Positions 7,062 through 18,671 are shown, counted from the first letter of the stretch. The stretch is 33,344 nucleotides of DNA from a bacterium (GCA_004322435.1 SCTT01000387.1:1-33344); one strand, 5' to 3'. Program-made: numbers and translations. The notes: generated by a model from the letters alone, not told the origin.

Positions 7062-9824
7062 TTACTTCTTGGTGGTCTTGGCCGCGCGGGGCGCGGTCTT
7101 CTTGGCGGCCTTGGCCTTCGCCTTCTCGGCCTTCGCGGCTTCCCGGGCGGCCTTGGCGGCGGCGCGCTCGGCCTTCTTGGCCGCGGCGGCGACCTTGGCC
7201 TCTTCGCGGGCGATGGTCTCGGGGGTCTTGATGCCGCGGCGCTTGCGCATGCCGTTCATCATGTTGGTCATCAGGCTTTCGAAGGGCAGGCGGTCGAACT
7301 CGCCGATGGTGACGCCCTGCATGCCGCGCGGGTAGATGAACCCGAGCGAGCGCCGCACGACGGGCTCGAAGACGCCCAAGACCGAGTAGGGCGCGGCCAA
7401 GGTTTGCCACATGGTCCGGGAGAAGAAGTCGTAGAGCAGGACCTGGACGTCCTTGAGCATGTGCTGCAGGGCGGGCGTCTGGCCGGTCTTAAAGTCCCCG
7501 ATCATGACGTCGAGGCCCTTGTCGGTGCGGCGCGCCAAGACGAGGTCGTAGAGGCCGCGGAAGATGTCGCGGTGGGTGGGCTCGCCGGCCTTGTTGTAGC
7601 GCTCGACGACCATGAGGTTCGGCAGCTCGGTGCCGAGCGAGATGGGGTAGAGCCGCACGGCCTCCTGGAGCTCCAAGTACATGGTCTGCATGCGGGCGTC
7701 CATCGAGTCGCGGTACCCGAGCGCCGACTCGCGGGCCTTGGACATCAGGTGCACCGTCTGCTCGATGCTCTCCTTGTCCCAGATCTGGTGGGCCTTGGCC
7801 TGGAGCTCGGCGTAGGGCGGCAGGACGCCGGTCTTGTTGTAGACCTGCATCGCCCAGTCGAAGGCGGTGTGGGCGACGTGGCCCAGGAGCATGTAGATGT
7901 TCGTGCCGTTGCCGCCCGACTCGTAGAAGCGCTTCTGCTTGAAGGCCTTGATGGAGGAGGCCGACGCCACGAAGTCGCCCACGCGGTTCTCGCGGTAGGC
8001 GCCGAGCATGGCCGCGAGCGCGGTCTCGGCCTTGTCGGCCGCGGCGGTGGCCGTCATCTCTTGGGCGGCGTGGATGGAGCCCGGCATCGCGGCTTGGATG
8101 GAGGGCGACTCGGTGACGGTGACGATCTGCTCGGGGTTGGCGTAGATGCCCTGCTCGACCTCGAGCTGCTCGCGCAGCCAGCCCATCGCGTCCTCTAAAG
8201 TGCCGGGCCGCACGCGCACCGTGCCGTCCGCGTTGACGGTCACGGCGAAGGCGGTGGAGGGCAGGCCGAAGCGGACGATGTTGCGCTCGAGGGCGGTCTT
8301 CAAAGCCTCGGCCGTGACGCCCTTCTTGGGGCGCATCGTGAGGCCGTAGGCCTTGTCCTCGACCACGGCGCCTTCGGGAGCGGCGGCCGCGGCCCCGGTG
8401 CGGAGGATGGCCAGCTGGTGCGGCGCGAAGGTGCGCGAGGCCAGGAGCTTCGGGAAGGCGCCCGAGTAGCCGTAGAGGGTGTTGCCGTCGTTCGAGAGGG
8501 TCAGGAGCTTCCAGCGCACCACGTCGTCGCGCTGCTGGAGCGTGACGCCCTTCTCGATCATCTTCTCGACGTCTTCCTGGGGCTTGTCGGTGAGGAGCAC
8601 GAACGTGACGCCCGACTTCTCGAGCTTGCCCATGTCTTCGAGGATGTCGAAGGAGAGCTTGTCGCCCATGCCGCGCAGGTCGATGAGGACGACGCGGGGG
8701 AGCATGCGGGCCAGGGCCTTTAAGGACTCGGGGACGGTGACGGGGTTGCGGGGGCGGACCGTCGCGGTGGGCTCGACGCCGTTCTCGGGGAGGTGCTGGG
8801 CCTGGCGGTAGGGCAGGTAGTGGAGGACGCGGACCTCGCTGTCCAAGCCGATGACCTTCGGCGCGTTGGCGTTGCGGGAGGCCTTGAAGCGGATCTCGGC
8901 CAAGAGGCGCTGGCGGAGCTTCGCGACCAAGGCGGCCTCGGTCATGCCGCTCTCGAGGCGCGCGATGCTCGCGCCGTAGTAGGCCTTCAGGTCGCGCAGG
9001 TCCAAGTCCTTGATCTTCTTCGTGTCGGCCTCGGTGATGCGGGTCACGAAGAGCATCTTGCCGCCCGACACGACGCGGACCGGGAGCTCCTTCTGGTACT
9101 TGCCCCAGAACCAGGCGCTGCCCTTGTTGTTGATGATGCGGATGGAGGCCGAGACCTGGGAGTTGTAGAGCTTGTTCTTGGCGGCCTTGCCCACCCAGAG
9201 GTCCAAGGTCTCTTCGGCGCCGTTGGCGGCGAAGTCGGCGGCGTCCCGGGCCGTGGCCTCGGGGGCCTCGGTGGAGTCGTCGTCGGAGTTCTTGGGGGCG
9301 GCGACGCCGTTGACGGTCCCGGCGTTCAGGCGGCTCGTGTCGAAGAGGGAGCCGAGCTTCGCATCCATCTGCCCCGGCCGGGACGGGGTCGCGAAGAGGC
9401 GGCCGACGGCCTGCTCGACGACGGCGGAGCGGGCGGCGGCGCCCTCATAGGAGGCGGGCATGCCCTTGGCCGCGGCTTCCTGGGCCGCGGGGAGGGCGCG
9501 GACGTCCGCCGCGGTGAAGACCGCGGACGGCGCGGCCGCGGCGCGGGCGGCCTGGACGGGGAGGGCCGTTGCGGCGGAGCCCCGAGAGGTCACGGCGGCC
9601 GTGGGGAGCGCGGACGGGGCGGACAGGGTCAAGGACGGCGCGGCGACGGCGCCCGACAAGGACAGCGTCGGGGCGAGGGCGGCCGGGGCCAGCGGCGCGG
9701 CGACGGTCCGAGCGCCCACCGGCGCGTGGGTCGTCGGCATGCGCAGCTGGGCGAAGGCGGGCACGCCGTTGGAGGCCGCCAGCGCGGCGGAGAGCAGGAT
9801 GCGAAGCGCTTTGTTGCAGCTCAT
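7062..9824 (-). CDS. Exported 920-aa protein: HAD-like domain + RecB-type PD-(D/E)XK nuclease-like domain + Lys/Ala-rich tail
   Basis: Signal peptide (ALAASNGVPAFAQLR); RVVLIDLRGMGDKLSFDILEDMGKLEKSGVTFVLLTDKP; LGHVAHTAF, FRGLYDLVLAR, DVMIGDFKTG, DVQVLLYDF; C-terminal AAKKAERAAAKAAREAAKAEKAKAKAAKK. Confidence 0.7.
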   Translation of the reverse strand: MSCNKALRILLSAALAASNGVPAFAQLRMPTTHAPVGARTVAAPLAPAALAPTLSLSGAVAAPSLTLSAPSALPTAAVTSRGSAATALPVQAARAAAAPSAVFTAADVRALPAAQEAAAKGMPASYEGAAARSAVVEQAVGRLFATPSRPGQMDAKLGSLFDTSRLNAGTVNGVAAPKNSDDDSTEAPEATARDAADFAANGAEETLDLWVGKAAKNKLYNSQVSASIRIINNKGSAWFWGKYQKELPVRVVSGGKMLFVTRITEADTKKIKDLDLRDLKAYYGASIARLESGMTEAALVAKLRQRLLAEIRFKASRNANAPKVIGLDSEVRVLHYLPYRQAQHLPENGVEPTATVRPRNPVTVPESLKALARMLPRVVLIDLRGMGDKLSFDILEDMGKLEKSGVTFVLLTDKPQEDVEKMIEKGVTLQQRDDVVRWKLLTLSNDGNTLYGYSGAFPKLLASRTFAPHQLAILRTGAAAAAPEGAVVEDKAYGLTMRPKKGVTAEALKTALERNIVRFGLPSTAFAVTVNADGTVRVRPGTLEDAMGWLREQLEVEQGIYANPEQIVTVTESPSIQAAMPGSIHAAQEMTATAAADKAETALAAMLGAYRENRVGDFVASASSIKAFKQKRFYESGGNGTNIYMLLGHVAHTAFDWAMQVYNKTGVLPPYAELQAKAHQIWDKESIEQTVHLMSKARESALGYRDSMDARMQTMYLELQEAVRLYPISLGTELPNLMVVERYNKAGEPTHRDIFRGLYDLVLARRTDKGLDVMIGDFKTGQTPALQHMLKDVQVLLYDFFSRTMWQTLAAPYSVLGVFEPVVRRSLGFIYPRGMQGVTIGEFDRLPFESLMTNMMNGMRKRRGIKTPETIAREEAKVAAAAKKAERAAAKAAREAAKAEKAKAKAAKKTAPRAAKTTKK

Positions 9825-12800
9825 GACTTGCCCCCCGTCTTGGTCGTGGTTTTGGCTTTAGCGACCGTCTTAGGCTCGGCTTTCTTCTTCTTGAGGTCTT
9901 CGGGCTTGGCCTCTTCGACCTCGGCCTGGTAGTGCTCCTGGAACTCCTTGTCGGCGCGCATGCGCTCGATGGTGTTGGCGATCTCGCGCACGATGGGGCC
10001 CTGGCGGAGCTTGCCGTTCGGGAGCACTTGGAAGAAGTCGTTGGGGTTGAAGTACAGGTCGAGGCCGCCGTCCTTGTACTCGAAGCGCACGTGGAGCTTG
10101 GCGATCTTCGGGCCCTCGGCCCAGCCGTCGTGCCAGACTCCGTCGGGCCCGGGCTGGGAGAAGCCGACGAGCATCGCCATCGCCAAGGTCCGGGCGTAGA
10201 CGCTGTCGCCGTCGCCCTCGAAGGGCTGCTTGCCGGTGCGGTGCGCGTACACGGTCAGGACGCGGCCTTCGGGCGTGTCGTGCTTCATGAGCCGCGGCAG
10301 GCGGGTCATGACCCGGTAGAGGGTGTTGCCCGCGACGAAGGGCACGGTGATGAGGCTGTGCCCGTCGGTCGTGAGGCCGGCCAGGTTGTGCATGATGTCG
10401 GCGGCCGCTTCCGAGTAGTGCTCGAACATGCGGTTGTAGGTCTCGCGGAAGATGGTGAGGGCCCGCTCGAGGTAGCCGCCCGAGCGCTCCTTCCAGCCCG
10501 CCTCCTGCATCAAGGCGGCCTGCTTGCGGCTGATGAAGACCCCGTGCTGGACGGGCTTCTGCCACATCTGGCGCAGGAGCTTCTCGCCCTGGGTCAAGGT
10601 GGTCAGGCGGTCCTGGCCGCGCCAGACGTTCTCGATCAAGGCGGGCATCAGGCGGTAGAACAGGCTGCCGGTGAACATGCCCATCGGGCCGGTGTAGCCC
10701 TTGTCCGCGCCCCACGTGCCGCCGCCGGCCTTGGCGTCGGCGCCGGGGCCCGGGCGCTCGCCCGAGCGGCGCAGGAGCATGGGAGCCCAGTACTCGTCCC
10801 ACTGGCGGATCTCGCCGAGTTTGACGCCGACGGGCTTGCGGGTCAGGTCGCCCAGCACCACGCCGATCTGCTTTGAGATGTCGGCGTCGCCGGCGGCGGG
10901 GCGGAAGGTGACGCCCTTGGGCCAGGCGGTGGAGAGCTTGAAGGAGCGGTTCGAGTCGCCCAGGACCAAGAAGGTCATGGGGTTGGCGAGGAGCTCCTCT
11001 CCCTTAAAGCGGGTGTCCAGGGCCTCGAACACGCGCTCCAAGGACATGCGCAGGGGCATCGAGCGCACCCACAGCAGGCGCGGGTTCTCGGGGTGGGGCT
11101 GCATGGTGTAGCTCAGCCCCGCCTTCGTCATCGCGCCGTTAAAGCGGCGAGCGACGGTCTTCTTCATCTCCGCGAGCTCGGCGGCCGTCACCGACTCGGG
11201 CAGGGCCAAGGTATAGGTGAAGGCGGAGGCTTCGCTGGGGGCCGCCTGCTCGACGGGGGCGCCGAGCTTCAAGGCCGCCGTGATGTCGGCCGAGGCCTTC
11301 TTGAAGGTCGCCAGCGCCTCGGGGGTGAAGGCGTCCGAGTCGGCCAGGTACGCCTTGGGGTCCTTGGCGTGGGAGTGCAGCGCGATGCGGGCGCCGTTGT
11401 AGCTGACGACGATGGGCGGGTTCTTCTGGCTGACCTTCAGGCGCGAGAGGAGGATCTCGTCGGCCGAGCCGGGGCCCATGTGGGGCCGCGCGGTCATGAA
11501 GACCACGTGCGCGCCGCGGTCGATGACCTTCTGGATGTAGGCGACGGTGGTCTCGGAGGCGGGGCCTTCGAAGACGTCCTCGATGAAGACCACGCGGGGG
11601 GCGGCGGTGACGCCCTCGATGTTCGAGCCGTCCTCGAGCACGGCCTGGGGGAGGTCGGCCGGGAAGCGCAGCGGGCCGACCAGCACGCCGGACTCGGCGG
11701 CCGGGGCGGGCAAAGAGCGGGAGGCGTCGGCGGCGCCCATGAACGTCTTGCCGGCCGGCCGGCCGGCGGGGTGGTACTGGGCGAAGAGGGCGCGCACGCC
11801 GCCGCCCTTCACCGACCACTCGTCGCCGCCCCAGGTCGGGGTCACGGCGCGCTTGCCGGCCTTCTTCAGGGACTTCTGGTAGGCGGCGTCGTTCTGCTCG
11901 CGCTCGACGGCGTTGACCAAGGCCAAGGTCTCGGGGCCCTGGCTGACGGTCCCGTCGGACTCGATGGCCAGGAGCTCTTCGGGGGTGAAGTCGTAGGTGC
12001 GGCTGCGCTTCAAGTATTCCACGTTGACCGAGATGCGGGCGATGACGGGGCCGCCCACCGACTGCTGGTGCCACTTGAGGTCCGTGCCCTTGCGGCCGTA
12101 GGCGCGCAAGGTGGCCAGGGCCACCGCGCGGGCGTTGGCGGCGTCGCCTTCGGTGGCTTCCTCGCGGCCGAAGCGGTAGACGGTGGCCGAGAGCTCGCGG
12201 CCGCGGGCGGAGTTCAGCTTCATCACGCGGTCGACCGACACGCCGAGGACGAACCGGCGGCCGGTGAAGGGCGAGCGCAGGGGGACGTTCGTGAAGACCG
12301 AGCCCTCGGTCATGAGGTTGGCGCGGATCTCGTCTTTGGCCAGCGCGTAGTCGCCGACCTCGCGGTTCCAGAAGTTCGAGACGAAGGTGCGGGCGTGGCG
12401 CAGGTACTCGCCCGAGGCCTCTTTGCCCTTGCGGGCGCGGAAGGAGTCGAAGCCCTTCTCGCCGGTCTTGCCGGCCCAGCGGCGGTCGAGCTCTTCCAGG
12501 AGCAGCTTCTGCGAGTAGTACTTGTTGCCGGCCTGGGCGGCGTCGATGTAGAAGTCCGTCATCAGCGTGTGGAGGACCTTCCAGGTGTAGAGGCCGAACT
12601 GGCCCATGCCGGAGGACTTGGCCTTAGACGAGTCGGCGAACTGGGGCTTCCAGAAGTCGATGTGGCTGCGCAGGTCCGTCATGGAGACTTCGGCGGCGGG
12701 CAGGTTCCACTCGCCGGCGACGGCGGCGATGGCGTCCGTGAGGGAGGCGGCGCCCTCGGGGTTCGCGAGCGCGGCGCCCCGGAAGGGGCCCGGGACGGCG

Positions 12801-14095
12801 GCGGGCGCGGCGGAGATGGTGGACAGGAGCCCCGAGCCGACGAGCAGCTGGGTCTGACGGCCCTCGAGGCCGGGGAAGCGGGTCTCGAGCGCCGCGCCGA
12901 TGCGGCCCAAAGCCATGGTGTGGGTCATCGAGCGGATGACGCCGGCGCGGGGGTCGACGGGGTCGGCCTGCATGCGGTAGGGCAGGCCCGAGGACTTCAT
13001 CGACGCGTTGAACTTCGTGATGAAGGCCTTACGGGTGCCCTCGAGGCTCTCGGCGGGGACGGAGGCGGGGAGCTTGAGCGTGTGGGAGAAGGCGGAGGAC
13101 GCGTCGGCTTGGGCCTCACCGGAGACGCGCAGCGAGGACAGGGCCTTCGCGGCGGCGGCCGAGAAGCGCTCGAGCTCGCGGGCCTCGAAGGCGCCGGCTT
13201 CGCTAGCCGTCGTCCAAGCGCCGCCGGCTTCGACGAAGGAGATGCGCGCGCCGCCGTCCGAGGCGACGGTGATGGGGTTGCCCTCGCGGGGCGTGAGGCG
13301 CGAGAGCAGGACTTCCTCGGCCGAGCCCGTGCCGCGGCTCGGGCGGTCGGTCAAGAAGACGATGTGCACGCCCCGGTCGATGAGGGCCTGCAGGCGCTGG
13401 ACGTCGGACTCGTGGGCGTTGCCGTAGAACGCGTCGTGGACGACCAAGGTGCGCGGGAGGTGGGTGACGATGTCGCTGCCGTCTTTTAAAGCGCGGAAGC
13501 TCAGCTCCGAGCGCAGGCCCGCGTCGGGGCCGGCGGGCTCGCCGCCGCCGGGCGTGACCGCGTCGCCGCCGCCGTTGCCGGCGCCGTTTCCGCCGTCGAA
13601 GGCTTTCCGGCTGCGGCCCGCGACGTCGTTGCCCTTGGCGGGCTTCGAGACGGCGTTGGCGAACTCGCCGGCCGACTGGAGGAGCGTCTCGCCCTTGGCG
13701 GGTGCGGCGGAAGCCGCCTCGGCCTTCGCGGGCAGGATGGAGGGGATGACGGCGGCCGGGCGCGCGACGACGGCGGCTTCGACCCTCACCCTTCCCTCTC
13801 CCGCTCGCGGGAGAGGGCTAGGGAGAGGGGCGGCCGGCGCGGAGAGGGTGGGCGTCACGGAGGGCCCGGAAACACGAATCCCGCCGGGGAGGGCGGGATT
13901 CATCGAGGGGGCGAAGGTGGGCGCCGCAAGCGGCGCGACGGCACGGACGGGAACCGCGGCGGGCGCGGCCCCCGCCCTAAGCTGGGCGAAGGCGGGCGCG
14001 CTGCCCGTGAAGAGATGACAACAGGCGACGAAAAGGGCGAGAGACGCTTTTGGCGTCATGAATTCCTCGGTCCGTTTGACCACGGTCAACTTCAT
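9821..14095 (-). CDS. Exported 1424-aa protein with tandemly duplicated HAD-like + degenerate PD-(D/E)XK-like modules
   Basis: Two similar segments: VVHDAFYGNAHESDVQRLQALIDRGVHIVFLTDRPSRGTGSAEEVLLSRL and VFIEDVFEGPASETTVAYIQKVIDRGAHVVFMTARPHMGPGSADEILLSRL. Stop overlaps the 920-aa gene start (ATGA, 9821-9824). The likely start may be the internal Met of MTPKASLALFVACCHLFTGSAPAFAQ. Confidence 0.7.
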   Translation of the reverse strand: MKLTVVKRTEEFMTPKASLALFVACCHLFTGSAPAFAQLRAGAAPAAVPVRAVAPLAAPTFAPSMNPALPGGIRVSGPSVTPTLSAPAAPLPSPLPRAGEGRVRVEAAVVARPAAVIPSILPAKAEAASAAPAKGETLLQSAGEFANAVSKPAKGNDVAGRSRKAFDGGNGAGNGGGDAVTPGGGEPAGPDAGLRSELSFRALKDGSDIVTHLPRTLVVHDAFYGNAHESDVQRLQALIDRGVHIVFLTDRPSRGTGSAEEVLLSRLTPREGNPITVASDGGARISFVEAGGAWTTASEAGAFEARELERFSAAAAKALSSLRVSGEAQADASSAFSHTLKLPASVPAESLEGTRKAFITKFNASMKSSGLPYRMQADPVDPRAGVIRSMTHTMALGRIGAALETRFPGLEGRQTQLLVGSGLLSTISAAPAAVPGPFRGAALANPEGAASLTDAIAAVAGEWNLPAAEVSMTDLRSHIDFWKPQFADSSKAKSSGMGQFGLYTWKVLHTLMTDFYIDAAQAGNKYYSQKLLLEELDRRWAGKTGEKGFDSFRARKGKEASGEYLRHARTFVSNFWNREVGDYALAKDEIRANLMTEGSVFTNVPLRSPFTGRRFVLGVSVDRVMKLNSARGRELSATVYRFGREEATEGDAANARAVALATLRAYGRKGTDLKWHQQSVGGPVIARISVNVEYLKRSRTYDFTPEELLAIESDGTVSQGPETLALVNAVEREQNDAAYQKSLKKAGKRAVTPTWGGDEWSVKGGGVRALFAQYHPAGRPAGKTFMGAADASRSLPAPAAESGVLVGPLRFPADLPQAVLEDGSNIEGVTAAPRVVFIEDVFEGPASETTVAYIQKVIDRGAHVVFMTARPHMGPGSADEILLSRLKVSQKNPPIVVSYNGARIALHSHAKDPKAYLADSDAFTPEALATFKKASADITAALKLGAPVEQAAPSEASAFTYTLALPESVTAAELAEMKKTVARRFNGAMTKAGLSYTMQPHPENPRLLWVRSMPLRMSLERVFEALDTRFKGEELLANPMTFLVLGDSNRSFKLSTAWPKGVTFRPAAGDADISKQIGVVLGDLTRKPVGVKLGEIRQWDEYWAPMLLRRSGERPGPGADAKAGGGTWGADKGYTGPMGMFTGSLFYRLMPALIENVWRGQDRLTTLTQGEKLLRQMWQKPVQHGVFISRKQAALMQEAGWKERSGGYLERALTIFRETYNRMFEHYSEAAADIMHNLAGLTTDGHSLITVPFVAGNTLYRVMTRLPRLMKHDTPEGRVLTVYAHRTGKQPFEGDGDSVYARTLAMAMLVGFSQPGPDGVWHDGWAEGPKIAKLHVRFEYKDGGLDLYFNPNDFFQVLPNGKLRQGPIVREIANTIERMRADKEFQEHYQAEVEEAKPEDLKKKKAEPKTVAKAKTTTKTGGKS
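13783..13830 (-). repeat. Palindromic coding-region repeat, copy P1
   Basis: ccctcacccttccctctcccgctcgcgggagagggctagggagagggg; hairpin arms CCCTCTCCCGC/GCGGGAGAGGG (13794-13817); translated in host ORF as PLPSPLPRAGEGRVRV. Confidence 0.88.
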
Positions 14096-14296
14096 TCCGT
14101 AGCCCGATTGTAGCCAGGCCCCTCGAAAAGCCCCTGGGTCAACGGGGGTCCAAAGGCGCGGGTATAAGCCCTAGGCCGGCCTGGGCCCCCGGGCCTAAGT
14201 GCGGGGATGTGAAGGCAAGTTCGTCTTTGGGGGGGCGGCGGGGCTCCTATATAGAGGAAGGGGGGAAGAAACAGCCGTCATCTGACGTATTGAGCA

Positions 14297-14325
14297 TTGA
14301 AAAAGAAACAATTTGATACCATACT
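14297..14325 (+). promoter_or_regulatory. Predicted sigma70-type promoter upstream of clpC
   Basis: TTGAAA (14297-14302), 17 bp spacer, CATACT (14320-14325). Confidence 0.5.
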
Positions 14326-14396
14326 AAGGCGTGGCGGCCGTGTCGTCGACGGCCGACGAGGATTCGTCTTCCCCCACGCAAAAGGGGAATAACTTT

Positions 14397-16883
<2,487 letters not shown>

Positions 16884-17990
16884 CCCGCAGCCGGGCCCCT
16901 CGCTCTTAGCTCGAGCGGGGGACCGGCTGTTGGCGGTCCTTTCGTGGACGCCGTCCCGGGCGCTCGGCCTGCCGCTGGCCGCGCTGGCGGCGGCCGTCCC
17001 GGCCTTCTACGCCATGCGCTCGCCGGGCGGGGTGCTGCTGCAGGAGCCGAAGACGGCCGTCCACCCGGCCGCTCCGGCCGCCGCGATGGGCCTCCCGGTC
17101 GCGGCGCTCGCGCCGGCGGGGACCGCGCCGACGGCGGGTCCCGACAGCTCGGACCCCTTCAAGGCCTCTTTCGACGCGATGACGGCGGAGCTCCAGCGCA
17201 CCGCCTCCTCCTCGCGCTGGCGCACGGCCCTGTACGTCAAGGACCTCCAGCGCGGCTACGAGTGGACCTACCACGCCGAGGACCTCTTCCCGGCGGCCAG
17301 CCTCATCAAGCTGCCCATCATGGTGGGCGTCTTCGAGAAGATCCAGCGCGGCCAGCTCTCGCTCTACTCCAAGCTCAAGCTCCGGCGCACGACGCGCATG
17401 GGCGGCTCGGGCAGCCTCAAGTGGCAGCGCGACGGCACGCAGTACACCGTGCGCTACCTCCTCGAGAAGCTCATCAAGGAGTCGGACAACACCGCGATGC
17501 TCTTGCTCCTCGACGAGGTCGGCATCGGGTTCTTGCAGCAGTACTTCCCGCAGATGGGCCTCGTCTATACCGAGATCAACTCGGACGGGCTGCGCCTGGA
17601 CTCGGGCGGGGTGCGCGCCGAGAACTACACCACCGCCCGCGAGATGGGCGCGGTCCTCGAGCGCATCTACCGCGGCGAGCTCGTCAACGGCTTCGCCTCG
17701 GAGCTGATGCTCGATATCCTCAAGAGAAAGCGCGCCCGCTCGCGCCTGGCCAAGTACCTGCCCCCGGGCTGGCAGATCGCGCATAAGACGGGCCTCCTGC
17801 GCCGCTCCTGCCATGACGCCAGCATCGTCTTCTCCCCCAACGGCGACTACGTGCTCGTGGTCCTGACCGGGCGCGTGGACAGCTACCCCGCCGCCAAGGA
17901 CTTCATCGCGCGCCTCGGGAAGACCACCTACCGCACCTACCGCGGCGACGACGGCCTCTTCGCCCGGGCCGGCGCGGGCGTCGCGCGCTG

Positions 17991-18503
17991 ATGCGCGCGG
18001 CCCTGCTGGCCGTCCTCCTGGCCGCCCCGGCCGCCCTGCGGGCCGCCGCCGACGCCCCCGCCGTCCAGCGCTACTTGGAAAGCCTCAAGCTCGGCGACAA
18101 AATCGAGCACGTGCGCATCGTCTATCCCCCCGTCCCGGACAAGGATTGGTCCAAGTCTCGGGAACCTTTTGGGGGGGTCGAGCGTATACGTATACAGAGG
18201 GGCCAGGCGAAGTACCTGCCCGAAGCGGTGGAGGCCATGACCTTGGGCTTCCGGCGCGGGCGCCTGGTGACTCTGGAGGTCCTGTACGGACGCGAGTTCT
18301 CGAAGAAGAAGCCGCTCGAGCGCCTGGTCTCGGATCTGTCCCTCGAGTACGGCGAGCCGCGGCGCCAAGGGGAGTCCTACTTCTGGTGGGACGACGCCAC
18401 GGTCCTCACGGCTTCCCAGACCCTCCAGCCCCACCCCTCCGGCAAGGGCGACGAGCTCCTCAGCACCCTGTCCGTCATGGACCGGGCCTACTTCCGACCC
18501 TAA
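17991..18503 (+). CDS. Exported hypothetical protein carrying an in-frame dispersed repeat
   Basis: Signal peptide; start overlaps preceding stop (TGATG); contains SREPFGGVERIRIQRGQ encoded by repeat copy D. Confidence 0.7.
   Translation: MRAALLAVLLAAPAALRAAADAPAVQRYLESLKLGDKIEHVRIVYPPVPDKDWSKSREPFGGVERIRIQRGQAKYLPEAVEAMTLGFRRGRLVTLEVLYGREFSKKKPLERLVSDLSLEYGEPRRQGESYFWWDDATVLTASQTLQPHPSGKGDELLSTLSVMDRAYFRP
18155..18205 (+). repeat. Dispersed ~50 bp repeat, copy D (intragenic)
   Basis: gtctcgggaaccttttgggggggtcgagcgtatacgtatacagaggggcc aligns with copies A-C; more diverged. Confidence 0.7.
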
Positions 18504-18509
18504 AAGGAA

Positions 18510-18596
18510 CCCTCACCCCGGCCCTCTCCCGCAAGCGGGAGAGGGAGTTCGACCTCATTGCCCTCTCCCGCTTGCGGGAGAGGGGAGGGTGAGGGG
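18510..18596. repeat. Double inverted palindromic repeat (copies P2a/P2b), intergenic upstream of recA
   Basis: ccctcaccccggccctctcccgcaagcgggagaggg...gccctctcccgcttgcgggagaggggagggtgagggg: two 24 nt hairpins (18522-18545, 18561-18584) in ~36 bp inverted arms. Confidence 0.9.
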
Positions 18597-18605
18597 ATTT
18601 AGGTC

Positions 18606-18633
18606 TTGCAAAGTTACTGTACATTTGTATAAT
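18606..18633 (+). promoter_or_regulatory. Predicted promoter of recA
   Basis: TTGCAA (18606-18611), 16 bp spacer, perfect TATAAT (18628-18633). Confidence 0.6.
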
Positions 18634-18671
18634 AGAAGGCCGTGAAGGTCGCAACGAGAGAGGGACACTTC

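Noticed and set aside
7029-9932. Long plus-strand ORFs (7029-8198, 8793-9932) opposite the 920-aa gene
   Set aside because: Shadow ORFs; the minus strand carries the signal peptide and motif-bearing protein.
11753-11770. Tandem CCGG run (gccggccggccggccggcg)
   Set aside because: Short low-complexity stretch within a high-GC coding sequence; no evidence of function.
11093-13489. 798-aa plus-strand ORF antisense to the 1424-aa gene
   Set aside because: Same high-GC shadow effect; the antisense protein is low complexity with no recognisable domain.
18510-18596. CRISPR-like array from repeated hairpins
   Set aside because: Only two inverted units, no regular spacing or direct repeats, no cas genes nearby.
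18612-18640. Possible LexA/SOS box near the recA promoter (ACTGTACATTTGTATA)
   Set aside because: Only loosely resembles CTGT-N8-type boxes, imperfect symmetry, and lineage consensus is unknown; not supportable.
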